Below, one piece after another: positions 22,640 to 33,499 of a stretch of 64,000 nucleotides of DNA. Within the stretch, counting starts at the first letter, position 1. Every line of letters starts with the position of its first letter. The DNA lies in the NCBI GenBank assembly GCA_008828725.1, contig MEHQ01003804.1, positions 591,555 through 655,554 on the forward strand, given 5' to 3'. This stretch comes from Saccharina japonica. Taxonomy: Eukaryota > Sar > Phaeophyceae > Laminariales > Laminariaceae. The translations under genes were made by a program, and so were the position numbers. Below the pieces are notes generated by a model. The model worked only from the letters and a program-made list of their open reading frames with translations. It searched no databases and was not told where the DNA came from.

Positions 22640-23130
22640 GCGCATGCGCACGTTCGGCGTTTGAACTCTTCGGCGTGTACTCTTGCTGGGGGGCATTGAC
22701 GCCGAGGAAACGTGCTCGGCAACAACATTTCCGTTTTGGTTTTCGTCTCTTCCCCTTGGATGAATCATTAGTTCCGGTATAGTGGTCAGAAATCTCTTCC
22801 CCGCCTTCACCCTCTTGCTCGCTTTTCGGAAAGCTTCCCTCTACGAGACCACTATCATCGCTGTCGACATCTACACCGCGCACACCCGATTCCTCTTTCC
22901 CTTCCTCGTCGTCACTCCCCTGCCGCACTCTATCCGCTCCTGCCCCTTCCTCACTCTCACTGCCACTGTTGCTGCCGGTCTCTTCTAAACCGCTTTTTTT
23001 CGCTGTAACCCCCCCCCCCCCCTCTACCTTTCTGTCTCCGCTCCTCGCTGCCATTATTCCCCTCCTTAACATTGTCCCCCTTGCCACGTCCAGGGTGGCC
23101 GCCCCGGTCGATATCGCTGTTGACAACACG
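22640..23130 (-). CDS. Acidic low-complexity open frame
   Basis: This is the central part of a 277-codon minus-strand frame (22599-23432). Residues in this part are strongly acidic with Ser/Gly (GSESEEGAGAD, SDDEEGKEES, DVDSDDSGL) and end in a basic patch (KGKRRKPKRK). That pattern is seen in nuclear or transposon proteins. I recognise no domain. The opposite strand reads Ser/Pro-rich and carries a separate coding-like remnant immediately to the right, so which strand was coding is unclear. Confidence 0.25.
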
Positions 23131-23353
23131 TACCAGGTAGAGCACACCACCAGAGGTCTAGGTGTGGGTATGACTACCGCGTCATGCTCCATGCTGATGG
23201 AAGCACGAACAATTTCAGGTTTCCGTTGGAGTCGTACAGCACGGATGAGGGCTCCGCTGTTGGGGCGTGGGTGGAGGTAGGGCAACAGGAGGGGGTGAAG
23301 AGGTCGGGGCGGGCGCTGACTGCGAATGTCCGCAACGCGGAGCTTGCAGCTTA
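23090..23353 (+). pseudogene. Frameshifted C-terminal remnant of an unknown protein
   Basis: Two plus-strand frames join into one sensible reading. The first reads VDNTYQVEHTTRGLGVG up to about 23168. The second continues as YDYRVMLHADGS, then FRFPLESYSTDEGSAVGAWV, and ends in NVRNAELAA at a TAG (23351-23353). The switch near 23168 needs a one-base slip. The tail, with its Arg/Lys-Ser-Gly-Arg motif near the end, resembles the C termini of transposon polyproteins. That resemblance is only an impression. The minus-strand frame covering the same bases is probably its shadow. Confidence 0.4.
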
Positions 23354-23779
23354 GGTGGGGGCGAGTTGATCCGCCTACTAATAATAGTGTTAGTATATAT
23401 TTGGTATACGTAGAGTGTATGACAGGCTTCATTGAGGGTCAGGTTTGTTGATTGGGGAGGTCAAGAGAGTACCCTCATATCCAAGGTATTACAGTGTGGT
23501 AGTACCGCAATCGTCAGTTGCGGCTGACTCGTACATTGTCAACATGATACGTGGTTCTCGCGGCATATATGAATAAAAAATAAGAAACACTGGAAAAACT
23601 ACAATTTAAGTCGAGAAAAATAAGAAACATGACATAAGAAATGCCGTCAATGTTGCTCGTGTGGGCACACGATATAAGACTTTGAGTCTGGAAGCCAAAC
23701 TGACGTTTCTTAACACCGGCCCTTCCACTGTAATATATATAATATGATGTAATACCGTATATATACTGTTACAGCCGGC
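23354..23779. other. Unassigned intergenic stretch
   Basis: This AT-rich DNA has several 'AATAAGAAAC' words reminiscent of MITE2 but no complete element, and no gene. Confidence 0.4.
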
Positions 23780-24125
23780 GTCCCAGGTGGAATGACAGGT
23801 GAATATCGTCTCTGTTAGAGTTAAGATCGTGGGTTAGAGCCCTCCCGAGGGCATGCTCGTAGGCAGATTTCCTCGCCAACAATATCTCGACATCGGAAAG
23901 CGCGAGAGTGCGAGCTAGCTCAATTCGATGAAAATTGACGAGCGTTGTGAGTTGGGAAGTGAACCCTCTGCGAGATTAAAATCAACGCAAGTACCGTAGT
24001 GGGGGAGGAGGGAGAAGACCCTACTTTGTGACCGCGGATCTGACTTACGCCCACGTGTAGCGAGGGAGAGAGGCGGAAGTGCGAAGGTAATTAACGGGAT
24101 GCAAAACAATAAATAAACAATTATT
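23780..24125 (+). mobile_element. tRNA-derived SINE
   Basis: A head with a B-box-like 'GTGGGTTAGAGCCCTC' is followed by the body blocks 'AATTCGATGAAAATTGACGA', 'CCGTAGTGGGGGAGGAGG', 'GTGACCGCGGATCTGACTTA' and 'GCGAAGGTAATTAACGGGAT', then an A-rich tail (CAAAACAATAAATAAACAA). Confidence 0.65.
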
Positions 24126-24419
24126 TGAGCGAAAACAAAAGTGGCGTGCTGCCCCCGGAGACGATGTGATAGACAATATGAAGGTATGAACTGGTTTACT
24201 GCTGCTGCTGCACACGTATTACACATGTTTTTAATGAGGAACTAATCAGGTGAGGAGGCCGCAGGCCGACGAGCCACAATATATGCTCTTCTATGAGGGG
24301 TCATGTGTGTGCATGTGTAGACACGCGGGGGTACACGATCGACACAAACGGACAACAAACAGTTCTGAAAAGTGCCCACAGCGTGCCTTGATTAAACCAA
24401 ATCTTTAATATTGAGGTTT

Positions 24420-24420
24420 N
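24420..24420. other. Single-N assembly gap
   Basis: An isolated N marks a second scaffold join. Confidence 0.9.
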
Positions 24421-24545
24421 GTCTGTTAATAGGAATTGTCTGTACCATAGAGCTCGATGCGTTCCAATAAATTGGAATTGGCGACCACAATTGCCAGTCA
24501 ATTGTAATAGGAAACTAGTAATAGACATTAGGCAATTGGTAATTG
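24421..24545 (-). repeat. Inverted partial copy of the segment-A/B repeat
   Basis: Immediately after the N, the sequence resembles the reverse complement of about 5695-5790 (and 14787-14885). It shares 'ATAGAGCTCGAT', 'GATGCGTT' and 'TTGGAATTGGCG.CCACAATTG' in order, at roughly 80 percent by eye. Confidence 0.55.
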
Positions 24546-24834
24546 TCCAAGGTGTGATTGTATGATGTACATAGTATATAGTATATAGTCGTAGCCACAT
24601 TGATAGCACACGAACAAAACACCGAGTTAATACGTATGAGACTGAACTGCTCGCTTTCCGTACCGTGTCAGCAAGCAGCAGTACGTAATACCTGGCGTAT
24701 TACAACAGGTCCATTATGCTGTATGCGCGCGTATGATACGTTCTGTAGTCGTGTTGGCGGTTCGTATGTACCTATTAATAGTGTGGTGATGTCTTCGTGT
24801 CGGGCGTATAGGAGACAGTCTACGTATGGCCTCT

Positions 24835-25035
24835 GATTGGCTCAAAATTCGCCAAAATCAGGTGAAAGCTAAACAAAGTACGTAGACAAATCCAGGTGTA
24901 CATGACCATTTCATGCCAAAATCAGGTACGATGTGAGGCTGGCGAAGGAGAGGTGTCCTACCGTGTGATTTGTACTTGGTTTTAGTGTAGTACCTGTTTT
25001 TGGCACCAAAGTGACCAGGTGTACTTGATTTTGGC
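24835..25035. mobile_element. Partial relative of the Mutator-like element at 46023
   Basis: It shares 'TTGGCTCAAAA', 'AAATCAGGTGAAAG', 'ACTTGGTTTTAGTGTAGTAC' and 'CAGGTGTACTTGATTTTGGC' blocks with 46435-46649. Its full inverted ends are not visible. The stretches on either side (24546-24834 and 25036-25377) hold no gene I can support. Confidence 0.5.
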
Positions 25036-25377
25036 TAAAGCCCTTTCATTTGTGCCTTGTGATAAAACTGTCAAACAAAAAACTGTTGGGGAAAAAAAAA
25101 CAAATGAAGAAAAAAAAGAATGTCGGCTGTGATGAGACTTTTATTACTTGGTTCACTTTTCTGTACGGTACTCGTAGCACGGCTGGAAGGTTTTAACGTT
25201 TAGCGTTTGTTTCTCCTTCCGTACCACGCTCCGGAAAGACCTCGTTTCTTAAATTAGATGGAACAACAATCACCGCTTTTTTTTTATGTAGCATTTTTCT
25301 TATTTCGTTGACCGGTTTGAGCTGTCTTTCTTACAGGCCTTTTTTTTTCTTTTTGTCACAATCCCAGCCTCCGTTTC

Positions 25378-25474
25378 TTAACCCTTTTAGAACTGCAGTC
25401 CCGTTATGGAGACAACCCACTCTAATTCTAAGTAATGTGTCCCCAAAACGGGACTGCAGTTCTAAAAGGGTTAA
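25378..25474. mobile_element. 97-bp TTAA-flanked foldback element
   Basis: TTAA at both ends bounds inverted arms 'CCCTTTTAGAACTGCAGTCC' and their near-perfect complement, joined by a short 'TCTAATTCTAAGTAATGTG' loop region. Two other copies of exactly 97 bp lie at 34522-34618 and 49634-49730. The TTAA termini fit piggyBac-type target choice. Confidence 0.85.
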
Positions 25475-25640
25475 CACAATATTTCTGAAATCCGGGCCGA
25501 CACGTCCTGTATATCATATGTTCGTTTGATTTTGTTTTCGCTCTTTCTTGTCGATTATTACGGGTAGTTTCTTTGGTTATTTGTTGGTCTCTTTCACACA
25601 CCCGCGGATGGCTAGCAGGGTAGGTTGTGCCTTGCCGCAT

Positions 25641-25844
25641 ATTCGACGAAGAAAGTTAACGAGGGAAGAAAGTGCTGAAATCTTCTCGCGATAGAAACCA
25701 AGGCAAGAACCGTACGTAGTGGGGGGGGAGGGAGAGGAGCCTCTACTTTGCGACCCCGGATCTGAGTTACGACTAGGGAGGGAGAAAGACGGAAGTGCGA
25801 AGATGATAAATAGGATGGACAAAAAAAAAACAAAAAAAAAACAT
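25641..25844 (+). mobile_element. SINE, 5'-truncated, inserted in repeat R
   Basis: The body starts near 'TTCGACGAAGAAAGTTAACG', runs through 'GTGCTGAAATCTTCTCGCGA', the G-rich run and 'CGACCCCGGATCTGAGTTAC', and ends in a poly(A)-like tail (about 25821-25842). A short CATA repeat flanks it on both sides. Confidence 0.75.
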
Positions 25845-25965
25845 ACGAGAGCATTTCGTTATCTCCTCCGCTCACTGCATTGCAGCGTAGAATAACAGGT
25901 GTCGAAGTTTGATGACCACGCATATAGTAAGTGGCATCTCTGTAGGGCGCAAAATCGGCAGACAC

Positions 25966-26305
25966 TTTTTTTTTTTTTTTTTTTTCTCCATCCCATTTAT
26001 TTTCTTCGCCCTTTCTTTCTCTCCTTCCTATTAATAGTCGTAACTCAGATCCGGGGTCACAAAATAGGCTCTTCTCCCTCCTCCCGCACTACGGTTCTTG
26101 CCTTGCATTTTTATCGCGAGAAGATTTCAGCACTTTCTTCCCTCGTCGACTTGCGTCGGATTCCGCCTACCCACGCCACGAAGGCGCTCTCAGCAATTGG
26201 TTCCTTTTTATTTTTTCAAATAAAGACAAAATCTCTCACCACGGTGAGATTCGATCCTGGGTACCAATGATAGTAGTCTTAGAAGCTGACCACTACTCTA
26301 CCGGG
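25966..26305 (-). mobile_element. Full-length tRNA-derived SINE in repeat R
   Basis: Poly(T) at 25966-25985 is the tail of a minus-strand element. The tRNA-like head is at about 26235-26305, with GTAGAGTAGTGGTCAGC as A-box region and CCCAGGATCGAATCTC as B-box region. The flanks repeat GACAC on both sides, the expected target duplication. This is the clearest reference copy of the family. Confidence 0.85.
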
Positions 26306-26647
26306 GGACACTGGGTGTGCTCGATGTCTACGGGTAGAAAGAGCGATTAAATGTGAAGAACACACACAGGCATCTTGATATAGTATATTCGTAGCCACTA
26401 TCAACGACTACCTGGCATCAGATATGTACCAGGATGTTCATCATAGTTCGTTCTTGGCACCATACACCGTAGACTAGGTTTGTCCATCGTGGATGGGGGA
26501 ATTTTCCCGGGAACTATCCTGTCCTCCAACGACGAAACGATGAAACACAAACAAACGTCATCATCAGCGTAACGAACGGGTGAGCCACAACTAACGTATC
26601 TACAAGTCATTGGTTGGTCGGACACATCACCTCTTCGCACTGGACAA

Positions 26648-26693
26648 TGATGCAGCACGCACCACACACCACACACCACACACCACACACCAC
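26648..26693. repeat. CCACACA microsatellite
   Basis: About five tandem copies of a 7-bp unit, repeated in the second duplication unit near 30020-30060. Confidence 0.85.
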
Positions 26694-26865
26694 TATCCAG
26701 TTCCCATACTTTTACTGAGGACGAAACACCACTAAAATGCCCACAGTAAAAATCTCAGCTTTTGGTTTTGAGATCGCCTTGTCCGAAACGAAAGTAAAAT
26801 AGTATTATATGTGTACTCGTGTTTACGTACCTCATGTGTATATATTATGTATACCAAGTAATATA

Positions 26866-27042
26866 CAGTACGGGACACCTAACTAATAGGAAACAGGATA
26901 ATAAGAAAGTCAGGCTGAGATTCAAAAGAAGATAAGAAATTCGGGAGTAGTTATCTTGAAATTACTGTAGAAAGCAGCCTCTCTCGAATAAGAAATCCAG
27001 CCTGGATTAGGTTTCCTGCTTCTTATTAGGTGCCCTGTACTA
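26866..27042. mobile_element. MITE2 foldback element
   Basis: The left end CAGTACGGGACACCTAA and right end TTAGGTGCCCTGTACTA are inverted. The inside carries the 'AGAAATTCGGGAGTAGTTAT' and 'CTCTCGAATAAGAAATCCAG' blocks. It is duplicated at 30233-30409. Confidence 0.85.
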
Positions 27043-28552
27043 CTGCTGTATCGTAATATCAGATTCTTAAATACTTGTCGCAAACCGTTCCAAAGTTCCG
27101 TTTGTTTTCAACCACACTGTCATTACTACGTATTATATTAACAAATGTCATTTATATACGCACGGCGATGTTAGGTAAACATGTACTGAATATAACGAAC
27201 CCTTCCATATTACTATTCAATTGAAGTGTTATTTGTTTTTGGGGACACAGAGGCATACACGTGCTGCTTTGTTGCGGTAGGAATTTTCCAATTGGAATTT
27301 TCTGTTCCTTGGGTGTAAATGCAAGTTATATTCCAGGAACCAAGAGGTGGATGAATAACATTGCAGTAATATGTGCAAACTGCTGATGATGTTTTGGCGC
27401 ATCGATGAGTTCGGTTCCTCACTTTGCCAGGCTACCTGGCGTCAAGAAGTCTTACATCTCGGTGAGGGGGCTGCAGCTGCTTTCCTGGCTTGTCTCTCCT
27501 GCTGCACCGCCTTGATATAAGAGACGGTTGTGGACGCGACACTGCACCCTGCTTGAGAGCTCTCGCTGCAAGGTGAGCAAAACACAGTCATCCGAAGCAG
27601 CTGGGCTTCTGGAACACGAATACATGAGTATACGAAGTACTAATATACGAATTATAATATATATATAAAACGGCTGGCGGGACATTTCAAGATGCATATC
27701 ATCCGCGGGAAGTAAGCGTACATGGCACAGCGTAGTCCGCACGCTGCGTTTTGTTTTGTTCCTGATACGCTCCAAGCGGTATGCAGAAGGCCGGCCTTTG
27801 GCCAACCTTCCTGTTCGTGGGACGCCGAGCACGGAGCGTTCCGTTCTCCTGAGTAGTGGATGTATCTGTACATGGTGTATATACCCTCCGCAAGGAGCGT
27901 CAAAATAGATCGACACAGCAGTTAGTTGGTTCACGAGTGTCTGGAGGAACGCCAGCATCTGGACATTAGTGCAGCCGCATATATCCGCTCGTTGTAGAAG
28001 TTGTTGCGAAACTGAATTGCCACCTTGGGCGTAATACGACCCAGGAACAACCTAATTCGGTGGACCACACTAAATAGGACAAAATATCGTTTGTAAAAAC
28101 ATATAAATATATTGATTTGTGTCTCTATCGTAGGTAAGGCTATATATTAAATATGGGTCGCCGTACGTAGTATATCAATGTGAGGATTCTCCCTACTCAT
28201 CGACGAGGTTCAAGCCTCGCCCCGACTGGCCTCGAGGGGAGTCTTCATGAAGGCTTAGACCGATGAATGGAACCGTTGCCTAGGTAGACAACCAAGCATA
28301 TCGTGCGAAGCGCGTGTGCGACACCCGGTACAGCAGCAGCGGCAGTTTATCTTTTAATGGGCTCGTGAGACAGACAGATATTAGTAGACACAGTCATCGG
28401 TCAGAACATGCTATCATATATATACGTGTCTCTACCGTGGCAACATCGACATTACGGTATTCGTATATTGTTTATATAGGTATTTGCATATTGCATAACA
28501 TATACATATATACAGCAGTACAGCAGTACAGCAGTTCACACCTACTACCTCG

Positions 28553-28734
28553 TACCTAAAATAAGAAACATGAAATTTGCTTCAGACTTGATTTCTTATT
28601 TGAGAGAGGCTTCTATGTACACTAGATTTAAGATAATGCCTCCGGAGTTTCTTGTTCTCTTCAAAATCATAGGCTATTAATAGCTTTCTAATGAGCCTGC
28701 CTATTTTTTTTTATTTGCTGGGTGTCCCGTACTG
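28553..28734. mobile_element. MITE2 foldback element, opposite orientation
   Basis: It ends in 'GGGTGTCCCGTACTG' with the inverted 'ACCTAAAATAAGAAAC' on the left. Internal blocks are reversed relative to 26866. It is duplicated at 31940-32121. Confidence 0.75.
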
Positions 28735-29059
28735 CTTGTATACGAATTGCGTATCATACGTATGATATTAATATATTATGCATGTACACGACGTTTGTTC
28801 CAAGCTGCGCTCGTTACGGCTTTCCCCGCGGGGTGTTACCAGCAGGAGAATGCCGCCCGTTTGGACAGATATTGCTGATTGGATGTCGCATCTCTGGGAG
28901 AAGCACGACACTTCCGTTCTTTTATTTTGTCATGGTTTTTTGTTTGGTTGCTTGATTGTTGATGTGTTTCAGTATATTTACTTTTTTTTTATTTTTCGCT
29001 TTCGCTTTCGCTTTTCTTTTTTTCTTTTTCTCTTTTTGTCTCTTGCACATACATGTGCG

Positions 29060-29276
29060 TGCACCTGGATTGCTAGCAGGGTAGGTCTTGCCTGTCGTAT
29101 ATGGCATTGCAGTGTCTGCTCTGCTTACTGCACTGAGCTGAGCGTAGTATCTCTGTGTCGTAGTTTTGTAGTTTTGTGATCACAGCACTGGTACCTTTTG
29201 AAGAATCGGCACGGACACTGGGTGTGCTGGATGTCGACGGGTAGAAAGGAAGGTTTAATGTGAAGAACACACACAG
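29060..29276 (-). repeat. Dispersed repeat R, near-complete copy
   Basis: On the - strand it begins at 'TGTGTTCTTCACATTAAACC', passes through all blocks and ends at 'CTACCCTGCTAGCAATCCAG', followed by a long A/G-rich tract (the complement of 28980-29045). The A-rich 3' tract is also seen next to other copies, so R may be a retroposon. It is duplicated at 32448-32668. Confidence 0.8.
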
Positions 29277-29933
29277 CTATTAATAGTTGGTTGTTGGGGT
29301 ACTTACATACTGCTTTACACTGTGCAGCTGCACGCGAACAGCAGTAGATCAGCACGCACTGCTTTCTGTACGCAGGAACATTCCTTTGCATGGTGTGATG
29401 GTCATGCAAGGGTTTTTGTCTGTCCTTCGATACTTTCCCTGCGCCACAAACAGGTTGGCATCCAGTGATCGTGGTGGCTTTTTTATCCTCCGTATACAGC
29501 AGTATACGAAGAGAGACGAACGTTCTGCGGTCACAAACTACGAGCCAAAGACATGACGCAAATGCAGCGAATACATCGACGATTGACAAAATATTTCACT
29601 TTCTGATGAATGTGGGAAGGTACCATCTATACCACTATAATACCACCAACCAAGTAATTGCGGTAGATAGGGCTATTATTATGGGCTATTAGAACGTGAA
29701 CACGAAAATCACAACATATATATTCTATACATATACGTATAAAATACGACTCTACGAATACCTGAAAGTATACAATATACCAGATGTATGCAAAAAAGTT
29801 ACGTATAATACCAACGCCAAAATGAAATCGTTGCAGCAGAGACCCATGCCGGACTGTAATGCTATTACAAGAATTAGCAATGACACACACACTCGGTTGA
29901 CTGCGTCGTAAATTGCATTATTTCGAAAAGAAA

Positions 29934-32900
29934 GCGTAACGAACGGGTGAGCCACAACTAACGTATCTACAAGTCATTGGTTGGTCGGACACATCACCTC
30001 TTCGCACTGGACAATGATGCAGCACGCACCACACACCACACACCACACACCACACACCACTATCCAGTTCCCATACTTTTACTGAGGACGAAACACCACT
30101 AAAATGCCCACAGTAAAAATCTCAGCTTTTGGTTTTGAGATCGCCTTGTCCGAAACGAAAGTAAAATAGTATTATATGTGTACTCGTGTTTACGTACCTC
30201 ATGTGTATATATTATGTATACCAAGTAATATACAGTACGGGACACCTAACTAATAGGAAACAGGATAATAAGAAAGTCAGGCTGAGATTCAAAAGAAGAT
30301 AAGAAATTCGGGAGTAGTTATCTTGAAATTACTGTAGAAAGCAGCCTCTCTCGAATAAGAAATCCAGCCTGGATTAGGTTTCCTGCTTCTTATTAGGTGC
30401 CCTGTACTACTGCTGTATCGTAATATCAGATGCTTAAATACTTGTCGCAAACCGTTCCAAAGTTCCGTTTGTTTTCAACCACACTGTCATTACTACGTAT
30501 TATATTAACAAATGTCATTTATATACGCACGGCGATGTTAGGTAAACATGTACTGAATATAACGAACCGTTCCATATTACTATTCAATTGAAGTGTTATT
30601 TGTTTTTGGGGACACAGAGGCATACACGTGCTGCTTTGTTGCGGTAGGAATTTTCCAATTGGAATTTTCTGTTCCTTGGGTGTAAATGCAAGTTATATTC
30701 CAGGAACCAAGAGGTGGATGAATAGCATTGCAGTAATATGTGCAAACTGCTGATGATGTTTTGGCGCATCGATGATGTCGGTTCCTCACTTTGCCAGGCT
30801 ACCTGGCGTCAAGAAGTCTTACATCTCGGTGCGGGGGCTGCAGCTGCTTTCCTGGCTTGTCTCTCCTGCTGCACCGCCTTGATATAAGAGACGGTTGTGG
30901 ACGCGACACTGCACCCTGCTTGAGAGCTCTCGCTGCAAGGTGAGCAAAACACAGTCATCCGAAGCAGCTGGGCTTCTGGAACACGAATACATGAGTATAC
31001 GAAGTACTAATATACGAATTATAATATATATATATAAAACGGCTGGCGGGACATTTCAAGATGCATATCATCCGCGGGAAGTAAGCGTACATGGCACAGC
31101 GTAGTCCGCACGCTGCGTTTTGTTTTGTTCCTGATACGCTCCAAGCGGTATGCAGAAGGCCGGCCTTTGGCCCACCTTCCTGTTCGTGGGACGCCGAGCA
31201 CGGAGCGTTCCGTTCTCCTGAGTAGTGCATGTATCTGTACATGGTGTATATACCCTCCGCAAGGAGCGTCAAAATAGATCGACACAGCAGTTAGTTGGTT
31301 CACGAGTGTCTGGAGGAACGCCAGCATCTGGACATTAGTGCAGCCGCATATATCCGCTCGTTGTAGAAGTTGTTGCGAAACTGAATTGCCACCTTGGGCG
31401 TAATACGACCCAGGAACAACCTAATTCGGTGGACCACACTAAATAGGACAAAATATCGTTTGTAAAAACATATAAATATATTGATTTGTGTCTCTATCGT
31501 AGGTAAGGCTATATATTAAATATGGGTCGCCGTACGTAGTATATCAATGTGAGGATTCTCCCTACTCATCGACGAGGTTCAAGCCTCGCCCCGACTGGCC
31601 TCGAGGGGAGTCTTCATGAAGGCTTAGACCGATGAATGGAACCGTTGCCTAGGTAGACAACCAAGCATATCGTGCGAAGCGCGTGTGGGACACCGGGTAC
31701 AGCAGCAGCGGCAGTTTATCTTTTAATGGGCTCGTGAGACAGACAGATATTAGTAGACACAGGCATCGGTCAGAACATGCTATCATATATATACGTGTCT
31801 CTACCGTGGCAACATCGACATTACGGTATGTTATTGCATACATATACTCGTATATTGTTTATATAGGTATTTGCATATTGCATAACATATACATATATAC
31901 AGCAGTACAGCAGTACAGCAGTTCACACCTACTACCTCGTACCTAAAATAAGAAACATGAAATTTGCTTCAGACTTGATTTCTTATTTGAGAGAGGCTTC
32001 TATGTACACTAGATTTAAGATAATGCCTCCGGAGTTTCTTGTTCTCTTCAAAATCATAGGCTATTAATAGCTTTCTAATGAGCCTGCCTATTTTTTTTTA
32101 TTTGCTGGGTGTCCCGTACTGCTTGTATACGAATTACGTATCATACGTATGATATTAATATATTATACATGTACACGACGTTTGTTCCAAGCTGCGCTCG
32201 TTACGGCTTTCCCCGCGGGGTGTTACCAGCAGGAGAATGCCGCCCGTTTGGACAGATATTGCTGATTGGATGTCGCATCTCTGGGAGAAGCACGACACTT
32301 CCGTTCTTTTATTTTGTCATGGTTTTTTGTTTGGTTGCTTGATTGTTGATGTGTTTCAGTATATTTACTTTTTTTTTATTTTTCGCTTTCGCTTTCGCTT
32401 TTCTTTTTTTCTTTTTCTCTTTTTGTCTCTTGCACATACATGTGCATGCACCTGGATTGCTAGCAGGGTAGGTCTTGCCTGTCGTATATGGCATTGCAGT
32501 GTCTGCTCTGCTTACTGCACTGAGCTGAGCGTAGTATCTCTGCTGTGTCGTAGTTTTGTAGTTTTGTGATCACAGCACTGGTACCTTTTGAAGAATCGGC
32601 ACGGACACTGGGTGTGCTGGATGTCGACGGGTAGAAAGGAAGGTTTAATGTGAAGAACACACACACAGCTATTAATAGTTGGTTGTTGGGGTACATACAT
32701 ACTGCTTTACACTGTGCAGCTGCACACGAACAGCAGTAGATCACCACGCACTGCTTTCTGTACGCAGGAACATTCCTTTGCATGGTGTGATGGTCATGCA
32801 AGGGTTTTTTGTCTGTCCTTCGATACTTTCCCTGCGCCACAAACAGGTTGGCATCCAGTGATCGTGGTGGCTTTTTTATCCTCCGTATACAGCAGTATAC

Positions 32901-33447
32901 GAAGAGAGACGAACGTTCTGCGGTCACAAACTACGAGCCAAAGACATGACGCAAATGCAGCGAATACATCGACGATTGACAAAATATTTCACTTTCTGAT
33001 GAATGTGGGAAGGTACCATCTATACCACTATAATACCACCAACCAAGTAATTGCGGTAGATAGGGCTATTATTATGGGCTATTAGAACGTGAACACGAAA
33101 ATCACAACATATATAATCCTACATGAGGACATATAAAATCCGTAAGTACGCGCGATCGAAGTATTACACTCAGCTATAATAGCAAAGATGAGTTTCGACG
33201 AAATCCTCGAGCTCACAGCTGTGGTTTTTTTTTAATTTTTAATATATATTCTATACATATACGTATAAAATACGACTCTACAATTACCTGCAAGTATACA
33301 ATATAATACCAGATGTATGCAAAAAAGTTACGTATAATACCAACGCCAAAATGAAATCGTTGCAGCAGAGACCCATGCCGGACTGTAATGCTATTATTAG
33401 CAATGACACACACACTCGGTTGACTGCGTCGTAAATTGCATTATTTC
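29934..33447. repeat. 3.4-kb tandem duplication, unit 2
   Basis: This unit matches 26567-29933 with few substitutions, an approximately 20-bp insertion near 31830 and a 126-bp insertion at 33116. It ends where 'GCATTATTTCGAAAG' leaves the shared sequence. Confidence 0.93.
33116..33241. mobile_element. 126-bp insertion present only in duplication unit 2
   Basis: Unit 1 has an empty site (cacaacATATATAttctatac near 29714). Unit 2 has ATATATA on both sides of the insert, a 7-bp target duplication. The right end is T-rich (TTTTTTTTTAATTTTTAA). A relative lies inverted at about 46659-46770, sharing 'ATTTCGTCGAAACTCAT', 'GAGTGTAATACTTCGATCGC' and 'ATATGTCCTCAT'. Confidence 0.85.
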
Positions 33448-33499
33448 GAAAGGAAACGCACTACAACTCGTAGCTACCTACAGCAGCAGTACATATACC

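Larger units (their letters stand above)
25575..26372 (-). repeat. Dispersed repeat R split by two SINE insertions
   Basis: Read on the - strand, one R copy is recovered by joining about 25575-25637, 25845-25965 and 26306-26372. The pieces contain, in order, the 'GCTAGCAGGGTAGGT' block, 'CACTGCATTGCAGCGTAG', 'AAAATCGGCAGACAC', then 'GGACACTGGGTGTGCTCGAT' and 'GTGAAGAACACACAC'. The interruptions are the SINEs at 25641 and 25966. Confidence 0.75.
26567..29933. repeat. 3.4-kb tandem duplication, unit 1
   Basis: The unit starts at GCGTAACGAACGGG and repeats from 29934 in the same orientation at 3367-bp spacing, growing to about 3390 bp to the right through small indels. It contains a CCACACA microsatellite, two MITE2 elements, a repeat R copy and a tRNA-like block near 28195 (GAGGTTCAAGCCTC). 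Open frames in it (for example - strand 27452-27958, 168 codons) show no domain and are changed by substitutions in unit 2. Confidence 0.93.

Noticed and set aside
27452..27958. 168-codon minus-strand frame in the 3.4-kb duplication
   Set aside because: The frame is shortened in the second unit and has no recognisable motif. Residues are not conserved beyond nucleotide identity.
28160..28270. Possible tRNA gene around GAGGTTCAAGCCTC
   Set aside because: The T-arm is good and an acceptor of about four pairs can be drawn, but the anticodon arm does not form a five-pair stem with a seven-base loop. It is more likely a SINE head.
33170..33215. Hammerhead-ribozyme-like core in the 126-bp insertion (GATGAG, a UUCG-capped GU/AC stem, GAAA)
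   Set aside because: The conserved CU before GAUGA is missing, no third stem or cleavage site is visible, and the related copy at 46659 changes the core.
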